Source: Microvirga terrestris (GTDB lineage Bacteria; Pseudomonadota; Alphaproteobacteria; Rhizobiales; Beijerinckiaceae). Taken from it: a DNA stretch of 52,031 nucleotides. Both the position numbers and the translations under genes were made by a program. The DNA lies in assembly GCF_015694425.1 (NCBI RefSeq), contig NZ_JADQDN010000017.1, forward strand, positions 1 to 52,031, read 5' to 3'. Shown piece after piece: positions 8,024-16,202 of this stretch. The notes under the pieces were generated by a model that was not told where the DNA came from, did not search any database, and worked only from the letters and a program-made list of their open reading frames with translations. Positions within the stretch are counted from its first letter, which is position 1; the number at the start of each line of letters is the position of its first letter.

Positions 8024-8503
8024 GCCTGACTCCTTATCAGCCTGTTCCTGCAGCACTACGCTTGAGGGTTAAGCCTATCTTAATATTGTTCACCTGTAGC
8101 AGAGCAAGACCTGATTTCCTAATTTCAGCCGTGTTCCCACTGCGATTTTTATCGTTCACGGGCCAAAGCTGCTTAGATTGCTGCTGAGAGGCCGAAAAAG
8201 CCAAGTTTATGGAGCCTCTCAACCTCATGCGGCACAATCTGGCTTTGAGCACGCCCGTTTCAGTTCAGCATAAACGGCTTGACCACAGAGCGAGGGCAAG
8301 GCTCCTGCAAGGAGAGGCAAGTCTTAGAACCCTCACTTCTATCGTGCGAGCTAGGCTTCGAAGTTATGCGCAATCGCCAGGGCAGCCGCACAAGAAGCCG
8401 GTGCAGTTTATTCACAATTCGTATTTCACGCAGCTTACAGGGTTCGGAACCACCCCTCTGCTTGGCCGTTAAGCTCCAGACTTCACCATTTAGGAGCTGA
8501 CAC
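8024..8503. other. Intergenic region with divergent promoters
   Basis: About 480 bp between the ParA-like gene (minus) and the DUF1236 gene (plus). The open frames here have no ribosome sites and no protein-like composition. The segment near 8464-8500 directly precedes the DUF1236 gene and must carry its leader. Nothing else could be supported. Confidence 0.5.
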
Positions 8504-8911
8504 ATGTCGAAGAAGATCTTGTTTGCAGGCGCTGTTCTTGTGGCTCTTGCCCCGGTCGGCGCTTTTGCTCAGTCGGGCGGCGCAGCGGCTGGTGCGACCA
8601 CCGGTGCAGTGGGCGGCGCCATTGTCGGCGGTCCGGTTGGCGCAGCCATCGGCGGCGTGACGGGCGCGATCGTAGGCGGCCTTGCCGACCAGCAGCAGCC
8701 GCAGTTCCGCCAGTACGTGGTGACCCAGGGCGTTCCGTCCTACCGTTATCAGGAAGAGGTCCGCGTCGGTGCGACTCTCCCGGCTTCCGGCGTGCAGTAC
8801 TATGAAGTTCCGCAGCAGTACGGCGTCACCAATTACCGCTACACGGTTGTGAACGACACCCCGGTTCTGGTCGAGCCCGGCACCCGCCGCATCGTCCAGG
8901 TCATCCGCTAA
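8504..8911 (+). CDS. Secreted DUF1236 family protein
   Basis: 135 residues: a Sec signal peptide (KKILFAGAVLVALAPVGAFAQ, residues 3-23), then a glycine-zipper stretch (GAVGGAIVGGPVGAAIGGVTGAIVGG is residues 35-60 approximately). The C-terminal DUF1236 unit has the pattern RQYVVTQ, VRVGATLP, YYEVPQQYG, YRYTVVNDTPVLVEP and RRIVQVI. Ribosome site TAGGAGCTGA before the ATG. DUF1236 proteins are common in Rhizobiales envelopes; function unknown. Closed by a strong terminator. Confidence 0.88.
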   Translation: MSKKILFAGAVLVALAPVGAFAQSGGAAAGATTGAVGGAIVGGPVGAAIGGVTGAIVGGLADQQQPQFRQYVVTQGVPSYRYQEEVRVGATLPASGVQYYEVPQQYGVTNYRYTVVNDTPVLVEPGTRRIVQVIR

Positions 8912-8930
8912 TCTCTGACGTGGTTGAAAG

Positions 8931-8958
8931 AAAAGGGCGGCCGAAAGGCCGCCCTTTT
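8931..8958. terminator. Bidirectional terminator after the DUF1236 gene and ctaA
   Basis: AAAAGGGCGGCC (8931-8942) and GGCCGCCCTTTT (8947-8958) form a 12-bp stem closed by a GAAA tetraloop, with T runs on both strands between the convergent genes. Confidence 0.92.
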
Positions 8959-8965
8959 CTTGGTT

Positions 8966-10030
8966 TTAGCGGACGCTGGCCCGAGCATGAACCACGGCCA
9001 TGGCCAGAACGGCCATGGCGAAGACCTGATGGGCAAGGCCAGCCCAGAGCGGTACCACAAGCAGCAGGGTCACGATGCCTAGCACCATCTGGGCAAGGGT
9101 CAGACCGGCCATGACAGTGGCCCGGCCGGCTGTCTTCGAGCCCGGGGCTGTCCGCCATAAGGCCCAGGCATGCCACAGGGCAAAGGCCACGATGGCATAG
9201 GCGACCAAGCGGTGGTTGAACTGAACCAGCACGACATTGTCGACGAAGTTCTCGATCCAGGGCGAGACCGAGAACAGAGCCGACCCTGGCGGGACAAAGG
9301 TGCCATCCATTAAGGGCCAGGTGTTGTAGGTCAATCCCGCCTTCGAGCCGGCGACAAGGCCACCGAGGGCGATCTGGAACAGGATCAGCCCCATGAGAAT
9401 GCGCGGCGCATAACCTGTGGGCACCTCTAAAGCAGCGGGGCGCTCCCTCAGGCCTTCCGCCACCCAGACGAGGCAAGCCAGGATGACACTGGCGACCGTC
9501 AGATGCAGCGCAAGCTTGATGGGGGCCACAGCCGTCATGCCGGGTTCAAGGCCCGAGGCCACCATGATCCAACCGATGGCGCCTTGCAGCCCGCCCAGAG
9601 CCCCGATGCCGAGGAGGGTCAAGGCAAGCCTGCCCTTGATAACACCCCTTGCCCAGAACCAGACCAGCGGCAGGAAGAACACGAGGCCGATGAGGCGACC
9701 GAGCTGCCTGTGTCCCCATTCCCAGCCATAGATGAATTTGAACTCGGACAGGGTCATGCCCTTGTTCACGAGTTCGTATTGCGAGATCTGCTTATATTTC
9801 TCGAACTCGACCAGCCAAGCCTGCTCGGTCAGCGGCGGTATGGCGCCGGTGACCGGCCGCCATTCGGTGATCGAGAGACCGGAACCGGTCAGGCGCGTGG
9901 CGCCGCCGATGGCGACCATCAGCACCACCAGGGCCGCAAGGGTGTAGATCCAGGCACGGACTGCGGACAGAGACCGGGTTTGGGGCACGCGCGCCAGCGG
10001 CATACCCTCGGTTGAGGCTGCGACAGCCAT
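8966..10030 (-). CDS. ctaA: Heme A synthase (COX15/CtaA family)
   Basis: 354 residues from ATG 10030 (GAGAG upstream); ATG 10045 would add 5 residues. It converts heme O to heme A for aa3-type cytochrome oxidase in the inner membrane. Eight membrane helices in two repeated halves are visible, with the four heme-ligand histidines in GWEWGHRQLGR, KLALHLTVAS, QFNHRLVAY and LAHQVFAM. The first loop after helix 1 shows the family motif GGATRLTGSGLSITEWRP. The gene stands alone, away from ctaB and cox genes, as often in Rhizobiales. Confidence 0.95.
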   Translation of the reverse strand: MAVAASTEGMPLARVPQTRSLSAVRAWIYTLAALVVLMVAIGGATRLTGSGLSITEWRPVTGAIPPLTEQAWLVEFEKYKQISQYELVNKGMTLSEFKFIYGWEWGHRQLGRLIGLVFFLPLVWFWARGVIKGRLALTLLGIGALGGLQGAIGWIMVASGLEPGMTAVAPIKLALHLTVASVILACLVWVAEGLRERPAALEVPTGYAPRILMGLILFQIALGGLVAGSKAGLTYNTWPLMDGTFVPPGSALFSVSPWIENFVDNVVLVQFNHRLVAYAIVAFALWHAWALWRTAPGSKTAGRATVMAGLTLAQMVLGIVTLLLVVPLWAGLAHQVFAMAVLAMAVVHARASVR

Positions 10031-10161
10031 GCTTACTCTCATCATCGATTAGGGCTTGAACCCAGGATATGGACGTCACATAGAGGCTAGGCCTCCTGGA
10101 GGCAATTCATGCCGGTGACGCACCGTCGGGATGAGATTTCACGAAGTTGAGGGTTTCGGCC

Positions 10162-10371
10162 ATGGGTACGCGCGCGCGCAAGCTGATCGGGACAGTTGTG
10201 ATGCTGGCCTTCATTTTCTTCTATGCGCTCTTCGCCATGGCGGTTGCCGAGGGCCGGATCTCCGAGGCACCGAGGCTCATCCAGACCCTGGCCTATGTCG
10301 TCCTCGGTCTCATCTGGATTGTCCCGCTCATGCCGCTCATTCGCTGGATGGCAAAGCCGGACAAGCTCTGA
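10162..10371 (+). CDS. DUF2842 small membrane protein
   Basis: 69 residues from ATG 10162 with GAGGG upstream. Two membrane helices (about residues 10-30 and 42-62) are joined by a short loop with RISEAPRLIQTLAY; the end is basic (RWMAKPDKL). Matches the DUF2842 pattern typical of Rhizobiales. Function unknown. It is divergent from ctaA and converges on a zinc-ribbon gene whose stop lies 3 bp away. Confidence 0.8.
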   Translation: MGTRARKLIGTVVMLAFIFFYALFAMAVAEGRISEAPRLIQTLAYVVLGLIWIVPLMPLIRWMAKPDKL

Positions 10372-10374
10372 GGC

Positions 10375-10569
10375 TCAAGCGCCACCAATTCCTTCGATGA
10401 TCGTGCCGGTGCCGCCGCAGGTCTGGCACGCCGCCGCACCGATGCGACCGCTGCTTTTGCATTCCGGGCACACATTCTCGCCCGCACCGGGAGTGCCCGG
10501 TTCAGCCTGATCGCCGGGATTCAGCTTCGTCTGATCGGAGCCGGCCTGATCCTTCGGTGTGCTGGTCAT
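10375..10569 (-). CDS. Small zinc-ribbon (DnaJ-type CxxC) protein
   Basis: 64 residues. A hydrophilic Gly/Pro/Asp N-terminal half precedes paired motifs CPECKSSG and CQTCGGTG, the DnaJ-type zinc-binding knuckle (C-x2-C...C-x2-C-G-x-G). It would bind one zinc; no partner is known. Small proteins of this kind are widespread in Methylobacteriaceae and Bradyrhizobiaceae. The start at 10569 is the only ATG giving the intact motif. Confidence 0.8.
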   Translation of the reverse strand: MTSTPKDQAGSDQTKLNPGDQAEPGTPGAGENVCPECKSSGRIGAAACQTCGGTGTIIEGIGGA

Positions 10570-10640
10570 GGCAAATCTCGCATGGTTCTCATGCGATCAA
10601 CGCGGCAGCAAAACCCCGGTTCTCCGCCGTTCATAAGAAA

Positions 10641-10662
10641 AGGCCCGCTCAGAGGCGGGCCT
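10641..10662 (-). terminator. Terminator of the proline-rich secreted protein gene
   Basis: AGGCCCGC (10641-10648) and GCGGGCCT (10655-10662) form an 8-bp stem with a 6-nt loop. On the minus strand it is followed by TTTTC, 12 bp after the stop of the gene at 10674. Confidence 0.75.
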
Positions 10663-10673
10663 GATCGCATAGA

Positions 10674-11039
10674 TTAGTTGCACACCCTGCGGCTGCGGTG
10701 CTCCCAGCCCCAGCCGGGAACCCATTCCCGGTAGCGCTCGGTTGTGCACTGCTCCACATAGACCCGCTCCCGGACCGGACGCTCGTAGTAGACCGGAGCC
10801 GGGCGCTCCTCCACATAGACCGGTGGCGGCGGGGGCGGAGCCCGATAGACGATGGGCGGCTGAGGCTGAGCCACAGCGGCGCCAACGGCAGCACCTACGG
10901 CGAGACCGCCAAGAGCGCCGATAGCCACGGCGGCACCCGGCGACAGGCGATCGCGCGCTGCAGCCGGTTCGGCCACAGCAAGGCCGGAGACCAGCGCCAG
11001 AGCAGCGGCCGTGCCGGAAACAAGACGGAAGATCCTCAT
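10674..11039 (-). CDS. Secreted glycine-zipper, proline/tyrosine-rich protein
   Basis: 121 residues from ATG 11039 (upstream ATG 11084 would put extra residues before the signal peptide). Signal peptide RIFRLVSGTAAALALVSGLAVAE, then an Ala/Gly zipper (GAAVAIGALGGLAVGAAVGAAV), a Pro/Tyr/Glu-rich middle and a C-terminal part with two cysteines (EQCTTERYREW...RRVCN) that may form a disulfide. Resembles small envelope proteins frequent in Rhizobiales. No function known. Own terminator downstream. Confidence 0.78.
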   Translation of the reverse strand: MRIFRLVSGTAAALALVSGLAVAEPAAARDRLSPGAAVAIGALGGLAVGAAVGAAVAQPQPPIVYRAPPPPPPVYVEERPAPVYYERPVRERVYVEQCTTERYREWVPGWGWEHRSRRVCN

Positions 11040-11203
11040 GATCAACACCCCGACAGAAGGGAGGCCCCATGTCTCCCTCTTCATGCCATGAGATATACTG
11101 TTCGAAATCTCTCTGAAAGCTGAACAGATTGTGGCAAAGCTTGGGTTCTGGCCAATCTTGACGGGATGGTGAGCAAGCTCTTAACGAGGCCGCAGCTACC
11201 GAT

Positions 11204-12259
11204 TCAGTCTGCCGCGGTCCGCAGCGGCACGGAGAGAAGCACGCGCACCAGATCCGCCTGCCGGTTCGTATCCGTTTTGCGGAACAGATTCTTGAGATGG
11301 AAGACGACGGTGGTCTGAGCCACCTCGAGCTCCTCGGCGATTTGGTCGAGACGCTTGCCGTCGATCAGCATCAGCGCGACCCGTGTTTCGGATGGCGTCA
11401 GGTTGTACAGGCGAACCAGCGTGTCGCCGGAAACCTTGGCGCGCTGCTCCGTGTCGATGACGAGCAGCACCACAGCCTCGGGACGCTCCTCAGGGGAGAA
11501 GCGTTGGCCGGGAATTAATACGAGGTAGGGCCGTCCGCCCGAGAGGCGCGGGAAGGAGATGATCTCGTCGAGCGTTTCCTCCTCGAAGGCTTTCTCGATC
11601 GCTGAATAGAGCTTGTTGTTCTGCTTGGCGACAGAGCCTTTCAGGATGCCCTGCGATGCACCCAGGCCATCCTCTTCAGCGAGAATGCGCTGAGCCTCCT
11701 TGTTCATAACCCGGACCGCTCCGGTCTCGTCGACGATCACGACGCCCACAAGAAAACGGTCGAAAGCGAAAGTGGCCTTGTAGAGGGCTTCCACAGTACG
11801 CCCCTGAGAGGCCTTGAGGACCTCTTGCCAGGATTCCTCGGCCCGATGAACGGCACTCGTCTGCACCCGCGCAACCTGATCGAGACGGGCGGCGACAGTC
11901 GCGAGCAGAATCTCGTAGTCGATGGGCTTGACCAAGTAATCGTCCGCTCCGGCCTGCTTGCCAATCAGGACATCGTTGCGCTCCGCCAGCGCCGTGAGGA
12001 AGATGAAGGGCACGTCCACCATGTTCCCCTGCTCACGCAGGGCCTTGAGCACATCATAGCCGCCGAGACCCGGCATGGTAATGTCACAGAGGACAAGATC
12101 CGGACGATGCTTCTCGAGAAGCGCCAGTGCTTCGCTGCCATTGGCTGCTTGAAGGACGCGATAATTGGCGGCTTCGAGTTCCTCAGCGATATCGCTCCGG
12201 AGGTCGTTTTCGTCTTCAACGCAGAGAATTGTTTTTTGTATTGTCATGATGGTGGTCAC
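11204..12259 (-). CDS. Response regulator with LuxR-type HTH
   Basis: 351 residues from GTG 12259, which abuts the histidine-kinase stop with no gap; ATG 12247 is an alternative. REC domain at residues 8-125, with acidic pocket E15/D16, phospho-acceptor D59 (LVLCDITMPG) and K of LVKPID. A middle segment (about 150-270) looks PAS-like (FLVGVVIVDETGAVRVMNKEAQRIL). LuxR-type HTH lies near 285-345 (LTPSETRVALMLIDGKRLDQIAEELEVAQTTVVFHLKNLFRKTDTNRQADLV). It is therefore a DNA-binding output regulator partnered with the upstream kinase. Last gene of the three-gene operon. Confidence 0.93.
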   Translation of the reverse strand: MTTIMTIQKTILCVEDENDLRSDIAEELEAANYRVLQAANGSEALALLEKHRPDLVLCDITMPGLGGYDVLKALREQGNMVDVPFIFLTALAERNDVLIGKQAGADDYLVKPIDYEILLATVAARLDQVARVQTSAVHRAEESWQEVLKASQGRTVEALYKATFAFDRFLVGVVIVDETGAVRVMNKEAQRILAEEDGLGASQGILKGSVAKQNNKLYSAIEKAFEEETLDEIISFPRLSGGRPYLVLIPGQRFSPEERPEAVVLLVIDTEQRAKVSGDTLVRLYNLTPSETRVALMLIDGKRLDQIAEELEVAQTTVVFHLKNLFRKTDTNRQADLVRVLLSVPLRTAAD

Positions 12260-14404
12260 TTATGCAGCCTGCTGTGCTTGATCAGCATTGGCGATCGGTA
12301 GGTCAAAGGTGAACAGGGAGCCTGCCGCCTCGTAGCTCTCAACCTGGATCTCGCCTCCATGGAGGTGCATGATCCGCTGAGCGAAGTTCAAGCCGATACC
12401 GGTACCGGCGATACCAGAAGCCGTGCTGGCGCGATAGAAACGTTCAAAGATCTTCGGCAATTCGCCTGCGGGAATTCCGATGCCCCAATCGCGAACGGAA
12501 CAATACGCCCGCGAGCCGTCCATCCAAATCTTGATTTCGACGACGGGCGAGGTTCCGGAATACTTGATGGCGTTGGACAGAAGATTCACCACGACCTGCT
12601 CGATGAGCATGCCGTCGCAATAGACCCGAACAGGGACATCCGGCACATCGAAGCGGATATCGGCTTGATCGCTGACCTCCCGCTGCCGCTCGCAGATGTC
12701 CATGACCAGATCGACAAGGTTGTAGGATGCCGGATTGAGCTCGATCGTCCCGGCATCGAGCTTAGCTGCATTCAGAACGCTATCCACAAGGCGCGTCAGC
12801 CTAGTGCCCGCATTGCGGATCTTCTGCACACGGGTCACGAGCTCGTCTTGGGTCAAGGCCGAGCCGCGACGCAGGATACGCTGCGCGCTCGAGTCCAGGA
12901 TCGCAAGCGGTGTCCGGAACTGGTGAGACACCATCGACACGAAGCTGCGATAGGCATTCGTCGTCTCGCGCTCGCGTTCCAGCGCCGATTCGAGGGCCTT
13001 CGCGACATGCTTGTAACCGCTGATATCAGTCAAACGCACAAAGATCGTCGCCCCATCGGCCTTTGTGAGGGAAAGCCGGTGCCAAGTATCCTTCTTCACC
13101 AGAAGATCGTATTCGATTTCCTCAAAGGGAGCCTGAGCGCTCACGAGGCGCATATCGGCTCCCTCGCACATGGCGAAGCATCTCAGGAACACGGGCAGGC
13201 TCATGTCCTCGTTGCACCACAGGGACACGGGAGCGGCGGCCCAGATCTGCTCGTTGGCGAAGAGAAGTTTTCCCGTCCAGTCGAACGCCGCGAAACCTTC
13301 AGAGGCAGAATTGATGGCTGCGATCAGCCGGCGTTCAGCTTGTCGCAATGCCGCAGTCCTCTGGAGAACCTTGATCTCAAGATCGAAGTTCTGCCGCTCC
13401 GCCTGCTTGCGCGCAAGCCACTGCTCCGTCACATCACGAATGAAGGCGATTCCTAGCTTTCGCTCCGCCATGTAGATTGGGAAGCTGTTGATCTCCAGGC
13501 AGCGCTCGTGGCCTTCCGATGTCGCGGACTCGTGCTCCAGGATGGAGCTGGCCCCCTCCGTAGCTCGAGTGAGAGCTTCCACGATCTCTGGCTTGCTGAA
13601 CAGAGGGTCCAGCTTTTCCATCCGCTGGCCGATGGCCTGGTCTGGCTTGACGTTCAGCAAACCCACCATGCCTGGGTTCCACAGCAGGCAATGGAGGTGG
13701 CTATCAAACATAATGATGCCCTGGTTGCTGATGTTGTTGATCACCAGGTCGGACAATTCCTGTTCCTGCTTGAGCAGCTGTCTGGCCTGACTCGCCTCCT
13801 GAACGCCTTTGAAGAGGCGCACCAACAGGAAAGCGGCACTCAGAACAATCCCCATCAGAAATGCGACACCTTCGAAAACAACCTGCAAATAGGCAGACCG
13901 CTTCAAAGCTGCATGATCGTGGCTGAGCGAAACGATCCGATTGGCGGCATCCCTGAGCCTGTGTGCGAGCTGCATCATCTGCTCGCGAAGCAGCGCCGCA
14001 GCCTGGGCGTCGATCTGGTCCTGGAGGCGCGGCTCTGCCATCGTGAGCTGAAGGTAGATCTGCTTGAGGTCGCCGATGAGACCAAGGCTTTCCATCAGCT
14101 TGCCCTGGCGTCCCTCCAGCAAAACCGCCAGTCGGCTGATGAGGATATTGGTACGAAAGCCCGGCTGTTCCTCCGGCGTGCTCAAGTTCTCATTCGCGGT
14201 GACACGGGCTAAGACCTCCGCAAGGACGGCGGCCTCGAATTGAGTTTGAGTCACGTACCAAACGGAAGCAACGGTTCCATCATTTCGGAATTCATTTTCC
14301 ATCTCGAGCAATCGTGCGACGGTAAAAGCTAAGCACACAACGAGGCTTGCAGTCGCGACAAGCGTGACGAGAGCAGTCTTATAATGATGCAAGTTGAACC
14401 GCAT
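12260..14404 (-). CDS. Membrane sensor histidine kinase with two PAS domains
   Basis: 714 residues. TM1 at about 10-32, a helical periplasmic domain 33-178, TM2 at about 180-202, a PAS unit (220-340), a coiled segment, a second PAS unit (350-460), HisKA with H494 in FVSMVSHQFRTP, and HATPase_c with N box NLLSNAIKYS, G1 DWGIGIP and G2 GTGIGLNFAQRI. It autophosphorylates and should pass phosphate to D59 of the regulator encoded immediately downstream. It starts 2 nt after the stop of the periplasmic molybdopterin-fold protein gene. The signal is unknown; the external domain has no named fold that I recognise. Confidence 0.93.
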   Translation of the reverse strand: MRFNLHHYKTALVTLVATASLVVCLAFTVARLLEMENEFRNDGTVASVWYVTQTQFEAAVLAEVLARVTANENLSTPEEQPGFRTNILISRLAVLLEGRQGKLMESLGLIGDLKQIYLQLTMAEPRLQDQIDAQAAALLREQMMQLAHRLRDAANRIVSLSHDHAALKRSAYLQVVFEGVAFLMGIVLSAAFLLVRLFKGVQEASQARQLLKQEQELSDLVINNISNQGIIMFDSHLHCLLWNPGMVGLLNVKPDQAIGQRMEKLDPLFSKPEIVEALTRATEGASSILEHESATSEGHERCLEINSFPIYMAERKLGIAFIRDVTEQWLARKQAERQNFDLEIKVLQRTAALRQAERRLIAAINSASEGFAAFDWTGKLLFANEQIWAAAPVSLWCNEDMSLPVFLRCFAMCEGADMRLVSAQAPFEEIEYDLLVKKDTWHRLSLTKADGATIFVRLTDISGYKHVAKALESALERERETTNAYRSFVSMVSHQFRTPLAILDSSAQRILRRGSALTQDELVTRVQKIRNAGTRLTRLVDSVLNAAKLDAGTIELNPASYNLVDLVMDICERQREVSDQADIRFDVPDVPVRVYCDGMLIEQVVVNLLSNAIKYSGTSPVVEIKIWMDGSRAYCSVRDWGIGIPAGELPKIFERFYRASTASGIAGTGIGLNFAQRIMHLHGGEIQVESYEAAGSLFTFDLPIANADQAQQAA

Positions 14405-14406
14405 GA

Positions 14407-14913
14407 CTACTCGACATGAAGCTTATTGAGCTGCCAGACCCAACGGGCATCGTACCTGGAATCCTGCAAAACTTTGTGGAGATCTCTCGGATAAGCGATC
14501 CACAACGGTCCCTTATCGCGGATCGTCAGCATACGGCCTTCCACCTTCGTGGCAATAATCGGCTCGAATTTGAGATCCTCAGTGGGAATGACCGCAACAT
14601 AGTCATTCAAGGCCGACGCTCTCAGGCTTTTGCCCTGAGCACCCACCCTTTCCAGCAGCGCCCGAAGAGGAACGCCTTCGAAAAGTTGAGGTACCTCGGA
14701 CAACTCCCATCTTGTCGAGAAGGATGCTTTGCCAAGGGCTTCCAGCATTGCCATGTCGAATAGCGCTACACCGCCGCCGTTGGTCTGCTCGATCTTTCCG
14801 GAAACAGTCAGCACCACTGGCCCTTTGGGCATTGGCAAGGGTTCCGCTGCATGACAGAGGCCACTCACGCTCAGAGCTGCTGTAAAGAATATACTCCCGA
14901 TCAAAAGACGCAT
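14407..14913 (-). CDS. Periplasmic molybdopterin-oxidoreductase-fold protein (sensor partner?)
   Basis: 168 residues. Signal peptide RLLIGSIFFTAALSVSGLCHA (2-22), then one domain with the outline of the sulfite-oxidase/YedY molybdopterin fold: LTVSGKI, FDMAMLEAL, WELSEVPQLFEGVPLRALLERVGA, ALNDYVAVIPTEDL, GPLWIAYPRD. The only cysteine is in the signal peptide, so the Mo-coordinating cysteine of true oxidoreductases is absent. First gene of an operon with a histidine kinase and response regulator (2-nt gap), so a ligand-binding or sensing role in the periplasm is likelier than catalysis (inference). Confidence 0.8.
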   Translation of the reverse strand: MRLLIGSIFFTAALSVSGLCHAAEPLPMPKGPVVLTVSGKIEQTNGGGVALFDMAMLEALGKASFSTRWELSEVPQLFEGVPLRALLERVGAQGKSLRASALNDYVAVIPTEDLKFEPIIATKVEGRMLTIRDKGPLWIAYPRDLHKVLQDSRYDARWVWQLNKLHVE

Positions 14914-15304
14914 GCATTACCGTTCTGCGACAGATTATAATAGAACGATAACATCTTGTCCGATTTTGCCCAAAAAATCCAGCACGCCGGGGGAGAAAAG
15001 ATTTCAAGATTGACGCTAATGCAGAGCGCCTTGCCATCGACAAAGCGGATGATTTGCCCGCTAATCTCGCAACAATTGGCAGGCTTATTATTATCTACAA
15101 TAATATATACGCAATTTATCTGCAATAATTCACAGAAATATTCTAATATCTATTTGTGCCATGGCTCCGAATTTCTCAAGGATACTATCCTCAGAAAGTC
15201 CGCCTTTTGTTCGTTCTCGCTGATGTTTGCAAGCTTGGCCTCAGGGATTATACTGCGTCATGATCAATGCCGGTTCGCTGTCGGCAACCGGCTTAGAGGA
15301 GACA
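14914..15304. other. Divergent intergenic region, AT-rich
   Basis: About 390 bp between the signalling operon (minus) and the BA14K gene (plus). The centre (15080-15160) is very AT-rich. A likely plus-strand promoter is TTTGCA (15226-15231) with TATACT (15249-15254, 17-bp spacer), about 50 bp before the BA14K start. An AAGCTTGGC motif (15231-15239) lies in its spacer. No gene is seen. Confidence 0.5.
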
Positions 15305-15715
15305 ATGATGCGAAAGTTCGTGACGGCTTTGGTTGCAGTGGCCGTGTTAGCCCCTGTCCTACCGGCCAGCGCCGCTCCCATTCAGGCCCGTTCCCTACCG
15401 CAACTTGAGCAAGATTACCCGAACGAGAGCTATGCCCAATACTATCGGCGCGGCTACCGCCCCTACTACCGTGACCGGTATTATTATCGCCGCGACAATG
15501 GCGCTGCCGTTGCGGCGGGTGTCGCCGGCCTTGCTGCCGGAGCCCTGATCGCGGGTGCGATCGCAAGCCAAGCTCAGCCGGCCGCTCCTCAGCCTCCCGG
15601 TGTCGTCGATCCGCAGGTTGCGGCCTATTGCGCCCGCAAGTATCGCTCCTACGACCCCGGAACTGGGACGTTCCTCGCCTCAAATGGGATGCGGTACGTC
15701 TGCACATATCCGTAA
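15305..15715 (+). CDS. BA14K family secreted protein
   Basis: 136 residues from ATG 15305 (or the next ATG, 15308), behind GAGGAGA. Signal peptide KFVTALVAVAVLAPVLPASA, then a Tyr/Arg-rich patch (YYRRGYRPYYRDRYYYRR), an Ala/Gly membrane-like segment (AAVAAGVAGLAAGALIAGAIAS) and the C-terminal BA14K signature AAYCARKYRSYDPGTGTFL...RYVC with two cysteines. BA14K was first described as a Brucella immunoreactive lectin-like protein; its role is unclear. Followed by a strong terminator. Confidence 0.9.
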   Translation: MMRKFVTALVAVAVLAPVLPASAAPIQARSLPQLEQDYPNESYAQYYRRGYRPYYRDRYYYRRDNGAAVAAGVAGLAAGALIAGAIASQAQPAAPQPPGVVDPQVAAYCARKYRSYDPGTGTFLASNGMRYVCTYP

Positions 15716-15738
15716 TTCTTTGCAGGCGCTCCACCCTC

Positions 15739-15771
15739 AAGCCCTGCGGCAGATGCGCTGCCGCAGGGCTT
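15739..15771 (+). terminator. Terminator of the BA14K gene
   Basis: AAGCCCTGCGGCAG (15739-15752) and CTGCCGCAGGGCTT (15758-15771) form a perfect 14-bp stem with a 5-nt loop followed by TTTC. Confidence 0.88.
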
Positions 15772-15901
15772 TTCATTGAGTAGGTCGTCTGCCCACTCCC
15801 GATCAGCCTTTACCTCGCAAGGGGACGCCTTAAAACAACACGCACTGCTGTAAGGCCGGCAATGCGCCCAACAATGAAACGGAAGGCTCAGGGACAGCTC
15901 G

Positions 15902-16177
15902 ATGACTCAAGATTCTGACAACGGCGGAACCGTCATTCCTCCCACCGAGGCCGCCATCCTGACCTCCGGCAACATGACGGATCTCGAGTTGATCCTTCCG
16001 GATATGGGCGAAAGCGACCTGCCGGAGATCGCGATCTTTCTCGTGGCCTGCGCCATGCGCTTCCACAGCGACCCGAACTTCGTCCAGGAGCAGATGGAGT
16101 GGCTGGTCCAAGCCCATGACGCGGAAGTGGACGAAGGCATGAAACCGGACCAGCTGAACTCCGCCAACGACGACTGA
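15902..16177 (+). CDS. Small acidic hypothetical protein
   Basis: 91 residues, strongly acidic, no signal peptide. A predicted helical centre (LPEIAIFLVACAMRFHSDPNFVQEQMEWLVQAHDAEVDEG) follows a Thr/Pro/Gly N-terminus. A CAGGGACAG stretch before the ATG may serve as the ribosome site. No family recognised. It converges on the L,D-transpeptidase gene with a 25-bp gap. Confidence 0.6.
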   Translation: MTQDSDNGGTVIPPTEAAILTSGNMTDLELILPDMGESDLPEIAIFLVACAMRFHSDPNFVQEQMEWLVQAHDAEVDEGMKPDQLNSANDD

Positions 16178-16202
16178 TTCTTCTGCACGTCGGGAAGCCA
16201 AG

